DNA of 15,843 bases. It comes from JBHJGU01 sp050331475 (GTDB lineage: Bacteria; Pseudomonadota; Alphaproteobacteria; Caulobacterales; Maricaulaceae). The stretch's first letter is position 1; the number at the start of each line of letters is the position of its first letter. The position numbers were made by a program, and so were the translations under genes. This document shows positions 7,759-14,881 of the stretch, piece after piece. The stretch lies in the NCBI GenBank assembly GCA_050331475.1, contig JBHJGU010000028.1, forward strand, positions 1-15,843, given 5' to 3'. The notes under the pieces were generated by a model. That model saw nothing but the letters and a program-made list of their open reading frames with translations. It did no database searches and was not told where the DNA came from.

Positions 7759-8895
7759 ATGCGCGTGGGCGTGCCAAAAGAGATCAAAACCCATGAATAC
7801 CGGGTGGGCTTGACCCCCGCCAGCGCCCGCGAATTTGTTCGCAACGGCCATGAGGTCCTGGTCCAGGAAAACGCCGGTTTTGAGATCGGCTTCACCCCGG
7901 AGGATTATCAGGACGCTGGCGCGCGCATCCTTCCCGACGCGGAGGCGGTGTTTGGCGAGGCGGACATGATCGTCAAAGTCAAAGAGCCTCAGCCCAGCGA
8001 AATCGCGCTGCTGCGCTGGGGGCAATTGCTTTACACCTATCTCCATCTGGCGCCGGACCCGGATCAGACCCACGGCCTCTTGAAATCGGGCTGTATCGCG
8101 GTCGCCTATGAGACCGTCACCGACAGCCGTGGGCGGTTGCCTTTGCTCGCGCCCATGTCCGAAGTGGCGGGGCGGATGTCCATCCAGGCGGGCGCGCACT
8201 GTTTGGAGATGAACCAAGGCGGGCGGGGCATGTTGCTCGGCGGTGTGCCCGGGGTGACGGCGGCCAAGGTGGTAGTGCTGGGCGGCGGCGTGGTGGGCGC
8301 AAACGCCGCCCGCATGGCCATGGGGCTTGAGGCCCATGTGGTGGTGATCGATCGCTCGGTTGATCGCTTGCGGGAGTTGGATTTCCAATTCGGTTCTAAA
8401 ATCACCACCGCCTTCGCCACCCAGCAATCCATTGAGCGCCACGTTTTAGACGCCGATTTGGTGGTGGGCGCCGTGCTCGTGCCCGGCGCCGCGGCGCCCA
8501 AACTCGTCACCCGTGAGATGGTGGCCGCCATGCCGCGCGGTTCGGTCCTGGTCGATGTCTCCATCGATCAGGGCGGCTGCTTTGAGACCTCCAAAGCGAC
8601 CACCCATGCGGACCCGACCTATGTCATTGACGATGTTGTGCATTATTGCGTCGCCAACATGCCCGGGGCGGTGGCGCGCACCTCCACCCTGGCGCTGAAC
8701 AATGTGACGCTGCCCTTTGGGTTGGCGCTCGCCAATAAAGGGCCCGCACAAGCGCTTGCCGATGACGAGCATTTGCGCGACGGGCTCAATGTCTGGCGCG
8801 GCCAACTGACTTATAAGGCGGTGGCCGACGATTTGGGTATTCCGTTTGTCGAAGCGCGCCACGCCATCGGCGATTGGGCGAATACGCGCAGCTAA
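7759..8895 (+). CDS. ald: Alanine dehydrogenase (NAD-dependent)
   Basis: Interconverts L-alanine and pyruvate plus ammonia using NAD, letting cells use alanine as carbon and nitrogen source or make alanine under low oxygen. The 378-residue length is usual for the family. ATG 7759 has AGGAG (7747-7751) upstream and gives the standard N-terminus MRVGVPKEIK. Residues aligning with the characterised enzymes are present: Arg15 and Lys75 for substrate, His96 (YLHLAPD) and Asp270 (DVSIDQGG) for catalysis, and the dinucleotide motif GGGVVG (175-180) with acidic Asp198 typical of NAD preference. Saccharopine dehydrogenases and PntA transhydrogenase share the fold but not this full residue set. The 119-bp gap after the efflux operon has short GC inverted repeats but no promoter I can defend. 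It converges with the receptor gene. Confidence 0.96.
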   Translation: MRVGVPKEIKTHEYRVGLTPASAREFVRNGHEVLVQENAGFEIGFTPEDYQDAGARILPDAEAVFGEADMIVKVKEPQPSEIALLRWGQLLYTYLHLAPDPDQTHGLLKSGCIAVAYETVTDSRGRLPLLAPMSEVAGRMSIQAGAHCLEMNQGGRGMLLGGVPGVTAAKVVVLGGGVVGANAARMAMGLEAHVVVIDRSVDRLRELDFQFGSKITTAFATQQSIERHVLDADLVVGAVLVPGAAAPKLVTREMVAAMPRGSVLVDVSIDQGGCFETSKATTHADPTYVIDDVVHYCVANMPGAVARTSTLALNNVTLPFGLALANKGPAQALADDEHLRDGLNVWRGQLTYKAVADDLGIPFVEARHAIGDWANTRS

Positions 8896-8924
8896 ACTAA
8901 CCCCAACACCAAGCCCAGCCGGCG

Positions 8925-11189
8925 CTAGAACCGGCCGGTCACCGTGAACCGCGCATTGATTGGCGCGCCCACGGTGATGTTGTTGGCGGTATGGCCGTTG
9001 GGAAAGTATTCGGTGTCGGTCAGGTTTTCGATATTAACCTGAAGCCGAAGCCTTTCGCTGAACGTGTAATAGGCGGCCGCATCCACACGAACAAAGCTGG
9101 GCAGGGTGGTGGTGTTGGGCACGTCTGCGAAGCTTTCGTCTTGGTAGGTAACCCCAACGCCGAGGCCGAAACGGTTCGTCACCTGGTAATCGCCCCAGAA
9201 ATTGACCGTATGAGCGGGCAGTTCGCGCACACGGAGCCCGTTCTCTTCACCCTGAGCGATAATCACATTGCCCGCATCGTCGAGAATGTCCGAGGTGGCG
9301 ACTTGGTCCCCTTCAAGGAAGCTATAGCCCGCGGAGATGCTCAGCTTCCTCGTCAGTTGGCCTTGGAGTTGGGCTTCAATCCCGCGGATCTCGGAATCCA
9401 CGATCACCAAAGTGCCGACGAGATCGTCAATCTCCGAGCCGGGGCTGGCGGAGGCCTCTTGCGGTGAGCTTTGCTCGATCTGAAAGGCGGCGGCTGTGAA
9501 GCTTAAGCCCGGTGCGAAATCCCATTTGACCCCCACTTCGAGGTTGGAAAACGTGTTCGGATCGAGCGAGTTCAGGCCCGGCGTTGCCGGATCATCCGGA
9601 ATATCGGCGAATTGTTCGCCGCTGCGCGGAAGAAAGCTTTCGCTAAAACTCGCGTAAAGCGAGATGTTCTCTTTCGGTTTTAAAATCGCGCCGAGACGTG
9701 GTGAAAACTCCCGGTCAGTTCGGCTGGTGATGTCGAGCATGCCGGTTTCGATAAAGGTTTCAATATTATCCACCGTAATTTCAAAACTATCAAACCGCAC
9801 GCCGAGCACGAGGTCGAACCAAGGCGTAACTTCGATCTGGTCCTGGATAAAGGCCGAGAACACGGTGACGTCGGCTTCGGTGTCGTCGTTTAAATCGGTG
9901 GTGAAGCTATTGGTGGTGATGTCGCCATTCGCGTTAATACCCACACCGCCCGATAAGCTAATTGGGCGTGTTGCGTCGAAAAACTCCACATCATCTTGGG
10001 TTTGATCAAAAAAAGTATTGAAACGGTCATTATTGTTCACCGTATCGATGAATTCGCCACCAACTAACAGGGTATGACCAAAACTAAACGTCCTGAAATC
10101 TCCAACCAGGTTTGTGGCCAAGGTTAGATTTTGACGCTGGGTCGTGTCCACATAACCGTCAATGGCCACCACATTGGTGGTTTCGTCGAACCCGACGGGA
10201 AAGAAATTCAGATAGAGCTTATCGAAATCCCCGAACGAAAACGCCAAATTGCCCTTTAAATAGGGATTGAATTGATGGGACACGGCGGCGCGGACGATAT
10301 GCGCCTCTAACGTCGCGGTCGACAGCTCCGGATCGCTGAACGTGATGTCGACGAGTTCCTCCGCCGGCAAACCGTCCGCGCCCGCGGGAATGCCCCGATC
10401 GACGAAGCGTTCGTTATTGACGTACTCATAAGACACATCCAGCGTCGTGTCTGGCGTTAAATTGACCCGTAACGTGGGATTGAAACCAAATCGGTTTCCG
10501 TCGAAGAAATCGCGATGATTATCAAGGCGTTCATAAAACGCGTTTAACCGAAACGCTGCGCGATCATTGATCGAATAATTCCCGTCGAGCTGAATGTCTA
10601 ACGCGCCAAAGGTGTTCACGCTCGATTTGTAGCCGAGGAAACCCTCCCCAATCGCGCCTTTCTTGGTCACACGATTGAGAACGCCGCCCGTGCCGCCGCG
10701 CCCAAACAACAACGCATTGGGTCCGCGCAAAACCTCAACCTGCTGGAGGTTATAGAGCGCGCGGTAATATTGAACATCATCGCGGACGCCATCAATGAAG
10801 AAGTCCGCAGTGGACCGTACGCCGCGAAAGACAATTGCGTCGCGGTGGCCTTCGCCCTGGGACTGGTTCACACCGGGCGTATAAAGGACGACATCCCCGA
10901 TACTATCAAAACCTTGTCGAATGATTTGATCTGCAGTGGTAATTGATAGTGATTGTGGCACATCGATAATAGGCGTCGGCGTTTTTACAGAATTAATCTG
11001 GTCGGTATAAAGAAACTGCCCTTCAACGATGATGGTCTCCACATCGGATTCGACCACAAGCGGTTCTACCGTTTCCGTGTCAGTCTGCGCCGTCTCGGTC
11101 TGCGCCCAAGCCCCCGGCGCGAGCAGGGCGACAGCGCTGACCCCGGATAGAGCGATGGCGATGATCGCGCGCGTGTTGTGATGGTTCAC
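8925..11189 (-). CDS. TonB-dependent outer-membrane receptor, siderophore type
   Basis: A ligand-gated porin that imports a scarce nutrient, most likely a ferric siderophore, using TonB-ExbBD energy. I start it at GTG 11187-11189 because GAGGAG lies six bases upstream and the protein then opens with a clean signal peptide (VNHHNTRAIIAIALSGVSAVALLAPGAWA, cut before QTE). Residues 51-57 (ETIIVEG) look like the TonB box. The plug domain spans about 70-180, with the siderophore-receptor hallmarks FFIDGVRDDVQYYR, VEVLRGPNALLFGRGGTGGVLNRVTK and an early VPQSLS. The rest is a beta-barrel ending in Phe (ARFTVTGRF), as needed for BAM assembly. About 754 residues, normal for Fiu/FcuA/FhuE-like receptors. 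It is monocistronic with its own promoter, and no biosynthesis or uptake partner genes are nearby. The actual ligand cannot be read from sequence. Confidence 0.94.
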   Translation of the reverse strand: MNHHNTRAIIAIALSGVSAVALLAPGAWAQTETAQTDTETVEPLVVESDVETIIVEGQFLYTDQINSVKTPTPIIDVPQSLSITTADQIIRQGFDSIGDVVLYTPGVNQSQGEGHRDAIVFRGVRSTADFFIDGVRDDVQYYRALYNLQQVEVLRGPNALLFGRGGTGGVLNRVTKKGAIGEGFLGYKSSVNTFGALDIQLDGNYSINDRAAFRLNAFYERLDNHRDFFDGNRFGFNPTLRVNLTPDTTLDVSYEYVNNERFVDRGIPAGADGLPAEELVDITFSDPELSTATLEAHIVRAAVSHQFNPYLKGNLAFSFGDFDKLYLNFFPVGFDETTNVVAIDGYVDTTQRQNLTLATNLVGDFRTFSFGHTLLVGGEFIDTVNNNDRFNTFFDQTQDDVEFFDATRPISLSGGVGINANGDITTNSFTTDLNDDTEADVTVFSAFIQDQIEVTPWFDLVLGVRFDSFEITVDNIETFIETGMLDITSRTDREFSPRLGAILKPKENISLYASFSESFLPRSGEQFADIPDDPATPGLNSLDPNTFSNLEVGVKWDFAPGLSFTAAAFQIEQSSPQEASASPGSEIDDLVGTLVIVDSEIRGIEAQLQGQLTRKLSISAGYSFLEGDQVATSDILDDAGNVIIAQGEENGLRVRELPAHTVNFWGDYQVTNRFGLGVGVTYQDESFADVPNTTTLPSFVRVDAAAYYTFSERLRLQVNIENLTDTEYFPNGHTANNITVGAPINARFTVTGRF

Positions 11190-11204
11190 GAAATTCTCCT
11201 CAGA
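11187..11204 (-). promoter_or_regulatory. Ribosome binding site that sets the receptor start at GTG
   Basis: On the - strand the order is GAGGAG, AATTTC, then GTG AAC CAT. This is a strong site at ideal spacing, and it places the start 14 codons inside the longest open frame. The residues before it (MLLRLSRVLSEENF) would put charged sequence ahead of the signal peptide and carry no ribosome site of their own. Confidence 0.8.
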
Positions 11205-11210
11205 TAAAAC

Positions 11211-11223
11211 GCGACTAAGTCGC
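11211..11223. promoter_or_regulatory. 13-bp perfect palindrome at the receptor transcription start, candidate operator
   Basis: GCGACT-A-AGTCGC is a perfect inverted repeat with a one-base centre. On the - strand it begins six bases after the predicted -10 box, covering about +1 to +13 of the receptor transcript. A dimeric repressor there would block initiation, which fits iron-regulated control of a siderophore receptor. It does not match the E. coli Fur box, so the regulator is unknown. It could also be a 5' mRNA hairpin. Confidence 0.45.
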
Positions 11224-11229
11224 AAAAGC

Positions 11230-11259
11230 ATTATCGACCGAGGAATTTCTGAAAGTCAA
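11230..11259 (-). promoter_or_regulatory. Sigma70-type promoter of the TonB-dependent receptor
   Basis: On the - strand TTGACT (complement of 11254-11259) and GATAAT (complement of 11230-11235) are separated by 18 bases. Each box matches the sigma70 consensus at five of six positions. The expected start is near 11223, giving a 5' leader of roughly 35 bases to the GTG start. Confidence 0.65.
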
Positions 11260-11265
11260 TCGCAG

Positions 11266-11282
11266 GATCAACTTCTGATCAA
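11266..11282. repeat. Direct repeat GATCAA with 11-bp period upstream of the receptor promoter
   Basis: GATCAA occurs at 11266-11271 and 11277-11282, spaced by CTTCT. It begins six bases upstream of the -35 box when read on the - strand. A period of one helical turn would put both copies on the same DNA face, as for an activator or cooperative regulator. It may also be chance in an AT-rich patch. Confidence 0.4.
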
Positions 11283-11371
11283 ATTTTTTTGTGTCGCAGC
11301 GGATAAGGTGTGAGATGTTGTGAATGAATGTGCCGAACGTCCGGACGCGCCGTTCGTTTGTTCCGGGACGT

Positions 11372-11410
11372 ACGGATCCACCGCACGGATCCACCGCACG
11401 GATCCACCGC
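11372..11410. repeat. Three perfect tandem copies of a 13-bp unit
   Basis: ACGGATCCACCGC is repeated exactly at 11372-11384, 11385-11397 and 11398-11410. The period is not a multiple of three and the region is non-coding. Identity across all copies suggests recent slippage or selection as a binding array. Confidence 0.95.
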
Positions 11411-11523
11411 ATGGGCTGAATATTGTTGAACGCCAGCACATCGGGGGCGGGGCGCGGCTGTCCGACGGTTCCAGACGGACTCTCCCGCGATGTCTCGCCT
11501 TTTTAGTAGGACCCGGGCAATAA

Positions 11524-11537
11524 CCGCTTGCGAGCGG
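11524..11537 (-). terminator. Hairpin downstream of lpdA, weak terminator candidate
   Basis: Read on the - strand, 13 bases after the lpdA stop, CCGCT-CGCA-AGCGG forms a 5-bp stem with a four-base loop followed by TTATT. It is short for an intrinsic terminator but correctly placed for the end of the dehydrogenase operon. Confidence 0.4.
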
Positions 11538-11550
11538 GCTAGGTCGTGAA

Positions 11551-12990
11551 CTAGCGCCGCGGTGCTGCGATATGGATCGGATGGCCCAGGGCGGCGAGCG
11601 CACTTTCGGCGAACGCTTCGGTCAAGGTGGGGTGCACGTGGATGGAGCCCGCCACATCCTCCAACCGCGCGCCCATTTCAATGGCCAGCGCAAATTCGCC
11701 CGAAAGCTCGGCCACATGGGCGCCGACCGCGTGAATGCCGAGCACCACATGGTCCGAGGCGCGGGCTGTGATGCGCACAAAGCCCTGATCCTCGCCGCCC
11801 TCCATGGCCAACGCCCGGCCCGAGGCGGCGAACGGAAACTTACCGGTGACGATGTCCTCGCCCGCGGCTTTCGCCTCATCGGGGCTCAGTCCGACGCCGA
11901 CAATCTCGGGCTCGGTAAAGCACACGGCTGCGATCGCCACCGGATCAAAAGCCGTGCGATGGCCGGCGATGATCTCCGCGACCCGCTCGCCTTGCGCGGT
12001 GGCTTTGTGGGCCAGCATGGGTTCGCCCACCAAATCCCCAATGGCGTAGACCCCGCGCATGGCGGTCCGGCACTGGTCGTCGACCCGAATAAAGGCGCCG
12101 TCCATCTCCAGGCCCATGGTCTCCAGGCCCCAATTCTGAGTGTTGGGCCGGCGGCCCACCGCGACGAGTACCTTGTCCGCGGGCAGGGCGCGGACTTCGC
12201 CTTCCGCGGTCTCATACTCCAATTGCGCCTTCGCGCCGTTGGCGGGGACCAAGCCTTTAGCCTTGGCGTTCAGATGCACCGCCACATCATGCTTTTTCAG
12301 CCACGCCGCGATCGGGCGGGTCAGCTCCGCATCATAGCTCGGCAAAAGTGCGGGCCCGGCTTCCACAAAGGTGACATTGGCTCCCAGCTTCGAAAACGCG
12401 ATGCCCAACTCCAGCCCGATATAGCCCGCGCCAACAACCACCAAATCCTCAGGCACCGCCGCCAGGTCCAGCGCATGGGTGGAGCTGATCACCGTCTCCC
12501 CGTCAAAAGGCAAAAACGGCAGTTCGGTTTCGGTGGAGCCATTGGCGAGGATCACGTGTTCCGCGGTGATGCTTAGCGGGCCGTCCACGGTCTCCACCCG
12601 GCAGGTCTTGGCGGTTTCAAACACCGCCCAACCGTCGATCCGCTTCACCTTCGCCGCCTTTAACAGACCGCCCACCCCGCCGGAGAGCTTGTCGACCACC
12701 CCGTCCTTCCAGGCCACCAGCCCAGCCATGTCCTCTGTCGGCGGCTCGGCGAGCGAGATGCCCATGGCGGCGGTCTCGCCTGTATGCTTGGCCATGCTTT
12801 CGACCTTACCGGCGGCGTGGATGAAGGCTTTCGACGGAATACAGCCGCGAATGAGGCAGGTGCCCCCCATCCGCGCCGCTTCCACGATGACCGTGTCCAA
12901 GCCCAACTGGCCCGCCCGGATTGCCGCCGGATAGCCGCCCGGACCGCCGCCGACAACGAGGACTTGGCAGGTCAAGGATTGCGGCGTCAT
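11551..12990 (-). CDS. lpdA: Dihydrolipoyl dehydrogenase (E3), probably of the branched-chain oxoacid dehydrogenase complex
   Basis: Reoxidises the dihydrolipoyl arm of E2 and passes electrons through FAD to NAD. The 479-residue protein shows the FAD motif GGGPGG (14-19), the redox disulfide Cys45/Cys50 in GGTCLIRGCIPSK, the NAD motif GAGYIGLE (187-194), the second FAD contact YAIGDL (315-320) and the interface catalytic pair His453/Glu458 in HPTLTE. The disulfide segment distinguishes it from glutathione or mercuric reductases. Its ATG overlaps the stop of the S41 peptidase gene by 3 bases, and GGAG (complement of 12998-13001) lies inside that gene, so it is the last gene of the operon that starts with E2. 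Assignment to the branched-chain complex rests on the neighbouring bkdB-like E2. Alphaproteobacteria usually have several E3 genes, so sharing with other complexes is possible. Confidence 0.95.
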   Translation of the reverse strand: MTPQSLTCQVLVVGGGPGGYPAAIRAGQLGLDTVIVEAARMGGTCLIRGCIPSKAFIHAAGKVESMAKHTGETAAMGISLAEPPTEDMAGLVAWKDGVVDKLSGGVGGLLKAAKVKRIDGWAVFETAKTCRVETVDGPLSITAEHVILANGSTETELPFLPFDGETVISSTHALDLAAVPEDLVVVGAGYIGLELGIAFSKLGANVTFVEAGPALLPSYDAELTRPIAAWLKKHDVAVHLNAKAKGLVPANGAKAQLEYETAEGEVRALPADKVLVAVGRRPNTQNWGLETMGLEMDGAFIRVDDQCRTAMRGVYAIGDLVGEPMLAHKATAQGERVAEIIAGHRTAFDPVAIAAVCFTEPEIVGVGLSPDEAKAAGEDIVTGKFPFAASGRALAMEGGEDQGFVRITARASDHVVLGIHAVGAHVAELSGEFALAIEMGARLEDVAGSIHVHPTLTEAFAESALAALGHPIHIAAPRR

Positions 12991-14255
12991 AGGGTGTCTC
13001 CAGCTTCTGTCATTAAGGCGGCCAGCGTTCGGCGCGCGGCGGCTAATCCAGCGTCCTCGCCGGTGTCAGGATGGGTTTCGGCAAAACGCAGAAGGTTTTG
13101 TGGACGCCATTCATGGCGCGGGGTTCCATTGACGTGGAAAATTCGCTGGGTCGGCAACGACACGCAAATGTCGGTTACCGGCAAGCAATGCTCGGTGATC
13201 GCACCCGCCAACCCGGCCATCGGGCCGCCTAAGACCGTGAAGCCGGCTGCGTCCAAACCCACCGCGATCGCTTCGCCGACGCTGCCCGTCCAACGGCTGA
13301 CAAGCACCACGACCGGGACGGAAACCTGGAAAGTCCCGGGCGGGTAAATCCATTCCACATAACCATAGGGGACTGCATTGACACCAGATTTCGGTTTTGG
13401 CCGATAAAGCTGGTAGGGGCTGGGGTTATCGATCAGACGGCCCATAATGGCGCGCGCGACGTAAGTGTCTCCGCCGCTTGGGGTGTTGCGCAAATCAAGG
13501 ATCAACCCGGTCGCATCTTTATGGGCCTCTAGGACGGCGTCAAAAGCGGCGATGGTCCTCTCATCGTCGAGGGCGTTCTCGATCCGCAGCCAAACCGCGC
13601 CGTCATCGACGGGCGTCGCCGTAACGGGTGTGCCGGCGTTCGCTCCGGGCCAGGCAACCCGGTCCAACGCAAAGGCGCGCTCGGCCCCCTCGGGCGTGCG
13701 CACGGTGAAAGCGCGCGGACGGTCGCGCCGGCCCGTTAGCAGAATTTGCGCGGCATAGCTTTTCTCACGATCGCTCAGCTCCGGCTCAGGCGCGGCCATA
13801 AATCGGGCCACAGCGTCGGCGATTGGGGTGTCGTCGATCGCGATCACCAAGCCGCCAGGACGCAGACCTGCCCGAGCGGCGGGGGTGTCGCGCTTCACCT
13901 CTGTGATCACGTACGCGTCCTCGCGCGCCTCGACCCAGAGGTCCAGCCGGCTGGGGGCGACGTCATACGAATCCGGTGCGTTGGTACTGAGCCCGACATG
14001 ATGATCGGCCAGTTGCGCCACCACGGCCTCAGCGATCCGCAGAACCTCTAGGGGTGTTTGCGGGGCCGACCCAAAGGCGCCGCGGTCCAGCGGTCGCGGC
14101 GGTTCGTAGACATACTGGGTCTCGACGATCTCAAACAGCCGATCGACGTCCGCAGCGAACGCCGAAGGAGCGTCTTGAGACGAAGCGGCCGACGCGGTTG
14201 CGCCTAAAGCGATAAGGAATGCAAAGATCTTTGCGTCTGTGCGAGAGCGCCGCAT
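12987..14255 (-). CDS. Secreted S41-family peptidase with PDZ domain
   Basis: A 422-residue predicted periplasmic protease. It begins with a signal peptide (hydrophobic 9-22, Ala/Ser-rich cleavage region near 23-27). A helical N-terminal region carries DHHVGLS (84-90), the place where S41 enzymes have a conserved His. A PDZ-like domain covers about 108-150 (YVITEVKRDTPAARAGLRPG), and the S41 catalytic core covers about 218-365 with GLILDLRNTPSGG (250-262). The likely nucleophile is Ser325 in WTGSVGEAI. There is no lysine anywhere after Ser325, so the Ser-Lys dyad of CtpA cannot form; a tricorn-like Ser/His/Glu arrangement (His85 or His86, Glu328) is more likely. ATG 14255 has GGAG upstream and lies 13 bases after the membrane-protein gene; its TGA overlaps the lpdA start. 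The substrate is unknown. Confidence 0.85.
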   Translation of the reverse strand: MRRSRTDAKIFAFLIALGATASAASSQDAPSAFAADVDRLFEIVETQYVYEPPRPLDRGAFGSAPQTPLEVLRIAEAVVAQLADHHVGLSTNAPDSYDVAPSRLDLWVEAREDAYVITEVKRDTPAARAGLRPGGLVIAIDDTPIADAVARFMAAPEPELSDREKSYAAQILLTGRRDRPRAFTVRTPEGAERAFALDRVAWPGANAGTPVTATPVDDGAVWLRIENALDDERTIAAFDAVLEAHKDATGLILDLRNTPSGGDTYVARAIMGRLIDNPSPYQLYRPKPKSGVNAVPYGYVEWIYPPGTFQVSVPVVVLVSRWTGSVGEAIAVGLDAAGFTVLGGPMAGLAGAITEHCLPVTDICVSLPTQRIFHVNGTPRHEWRPQNLLRFAETHPDTGEDAGLAAARRTLAALMTEAGDTL

Positions 14256-14268
14256 CCCGGTCTCCGGT

Positions 14269-14862
14269 CTAAAGCCGAGGGGAGGTGTGCTTGCCCGGGG
14301 TCAGCAGGCGCAAAGCGCTCCAGCCCAGGGTCAAGAGCAGCAAGAGCCCCGCCGCCGTGAACCCGACAAAACCAGCCGCGAGCTTGATCGAGGTCGCGCT
14401 TTGCTGGACCGCCACCAAGGGGCCGTCGAATGGGGCGCCCGCACGGAACAGCGCGCTTAAGCAGGCGTTTTCGACAATCTCCGCGACCCCATAGATCAGT
14501 GGTACATTAAGCAACACGGCCGCCAGAGAGCGAAACGTAGAAAAGCGCTTGAAAAACACCAACAAGGCCAAGAGCATAAACGCGACATTGAGCGCCACAT
14601 AAACCAGATCGACGCTTTGCCAGGCGAGATAAGCCGGCCCGGCGGTCTCCATCAGAGCGAAGCTGGCGCCCGGTTCGGAGGCGAAAAAGCCAAGACGTTC
14701 CTCAGGCAGGGGGCTAACGTCTTGGCTCGCCGCGATCCACGGTCCCGAACGGGAAAACGCCCATCGGGTGAACGCTACCAACCCTAAAAAGACCGCGAAC
14801 AATACCCCAAGCAAGACCAGCCAAGACGTTTGATCGATCCGTCGCATCAACGCTTTGACCAT
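14269..14862 (-). CDS. Four-helix inner-membrane protein of unknown function
   Basis: I do not recognise the family. The ATG at 14860-14862 is chosen because GGGAGG lies five bases before it; upstream starts would overlap the E2 gene. The 197-residue product has four hydrophobic segments: 13-33, 83-104, 111-139 and 156-188. A soluble loop of about 50 residues (34-82) between the first two carries an aromatic/acidic stretch. Helix 3 contains the polar motif AEIVEN (Glu128, Glu131, Asn132), and Asp85 sits at the start of helix 2; buried acidic residues often mark ion binding, proton transfer or a polar helix contact. It ends basic (RLLTPGKHTSPRL), presumably in the cytoplasm. It starts 19 bases after E2 and ends 13 bases before the S41 peptidase, so the three are cotranscribed. 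A link to lipid or protein processing with the peptidase is only inference. Confidence 0.8.
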   Translation of the reverse strand: MVKALMRRIDQTSWLVLLGVLFAVFLGLVAFTRWAFSRSGPWIAASQDVSPLPEERLGFFASEPGASFALMETAGPAYLAWQSVDLVYVALNVAFMLLALLVFFKRFSTFRSLAAVLLNVPLIYGVAEIVENACLSALFRAGAPFDGPLVAVQQSATSIKLAAGFVGFTAAGLLLLLTLGWSALRLLTPGKHTSPRL

Positions 14863-14881
14863 GCTCGCCTCCCTTCGACCG

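Larger units (their letters stand above)
11190..11550. other. 361-bp non-coding region between the receptor and lpdA
   Basis: No convincing gene on either strand. From left to right it holds the receptor ribosome site, a 13-bp palindrome (11211-11223), the receptor promoter (11230-11259) and an 11-bp-spaced direct repeat (11266-11282) beside a T7 run. Next come a GTCCGGAC palindrome (11339-11346) inside a CGAACG/CGTTCG inverted repeat (11334-11356), a triple 13-bp tandem repeat (11372-11410), a GTCCG/CGGAC inverted repeat (11460-11480) and a hairpin just past lpdA (11524-11537). Confidence 0.6.

Noticed and set aside
8918..8935. Bidirectional terminator between ald and the receptor (GCCGG/CCGGC hairpin)
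   Set aside because: The stem is only 5 bp with an 8-base loop, it overlaps the receptor stop codon, and neither strand has a following T-run.
11190..11231. ATG at 11231 as the start of the TonB-dependent receptor
   Set aside because: The added residues contain the GAGGAG ribosome site of the GTG start and spoil the signal peptide. The predicted transcription start also lies inside this stretch.
11225..11240. E. coli-type Fur box at the receptor promoter
   Set aside because: Only a single GATAATG-like unit overlapping the -10 box is visible, without the required inverted hexamers.
11440..11500. Glycine-riboswitch-like GCGGGAGAG on the - strand
   Set aside because: The rest of the glycine aptamer is missing, and it would sit after lpdA and far from the next - strand start.
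11572..12576. 334-codon open frame on the + strand opposite lpdA
   Set aside because: It lies fully antisense to a clear dihydrolipoyl dehydrogenase and its translation shows no domain. Long antisense frames are common in GC-rich coding DNA.
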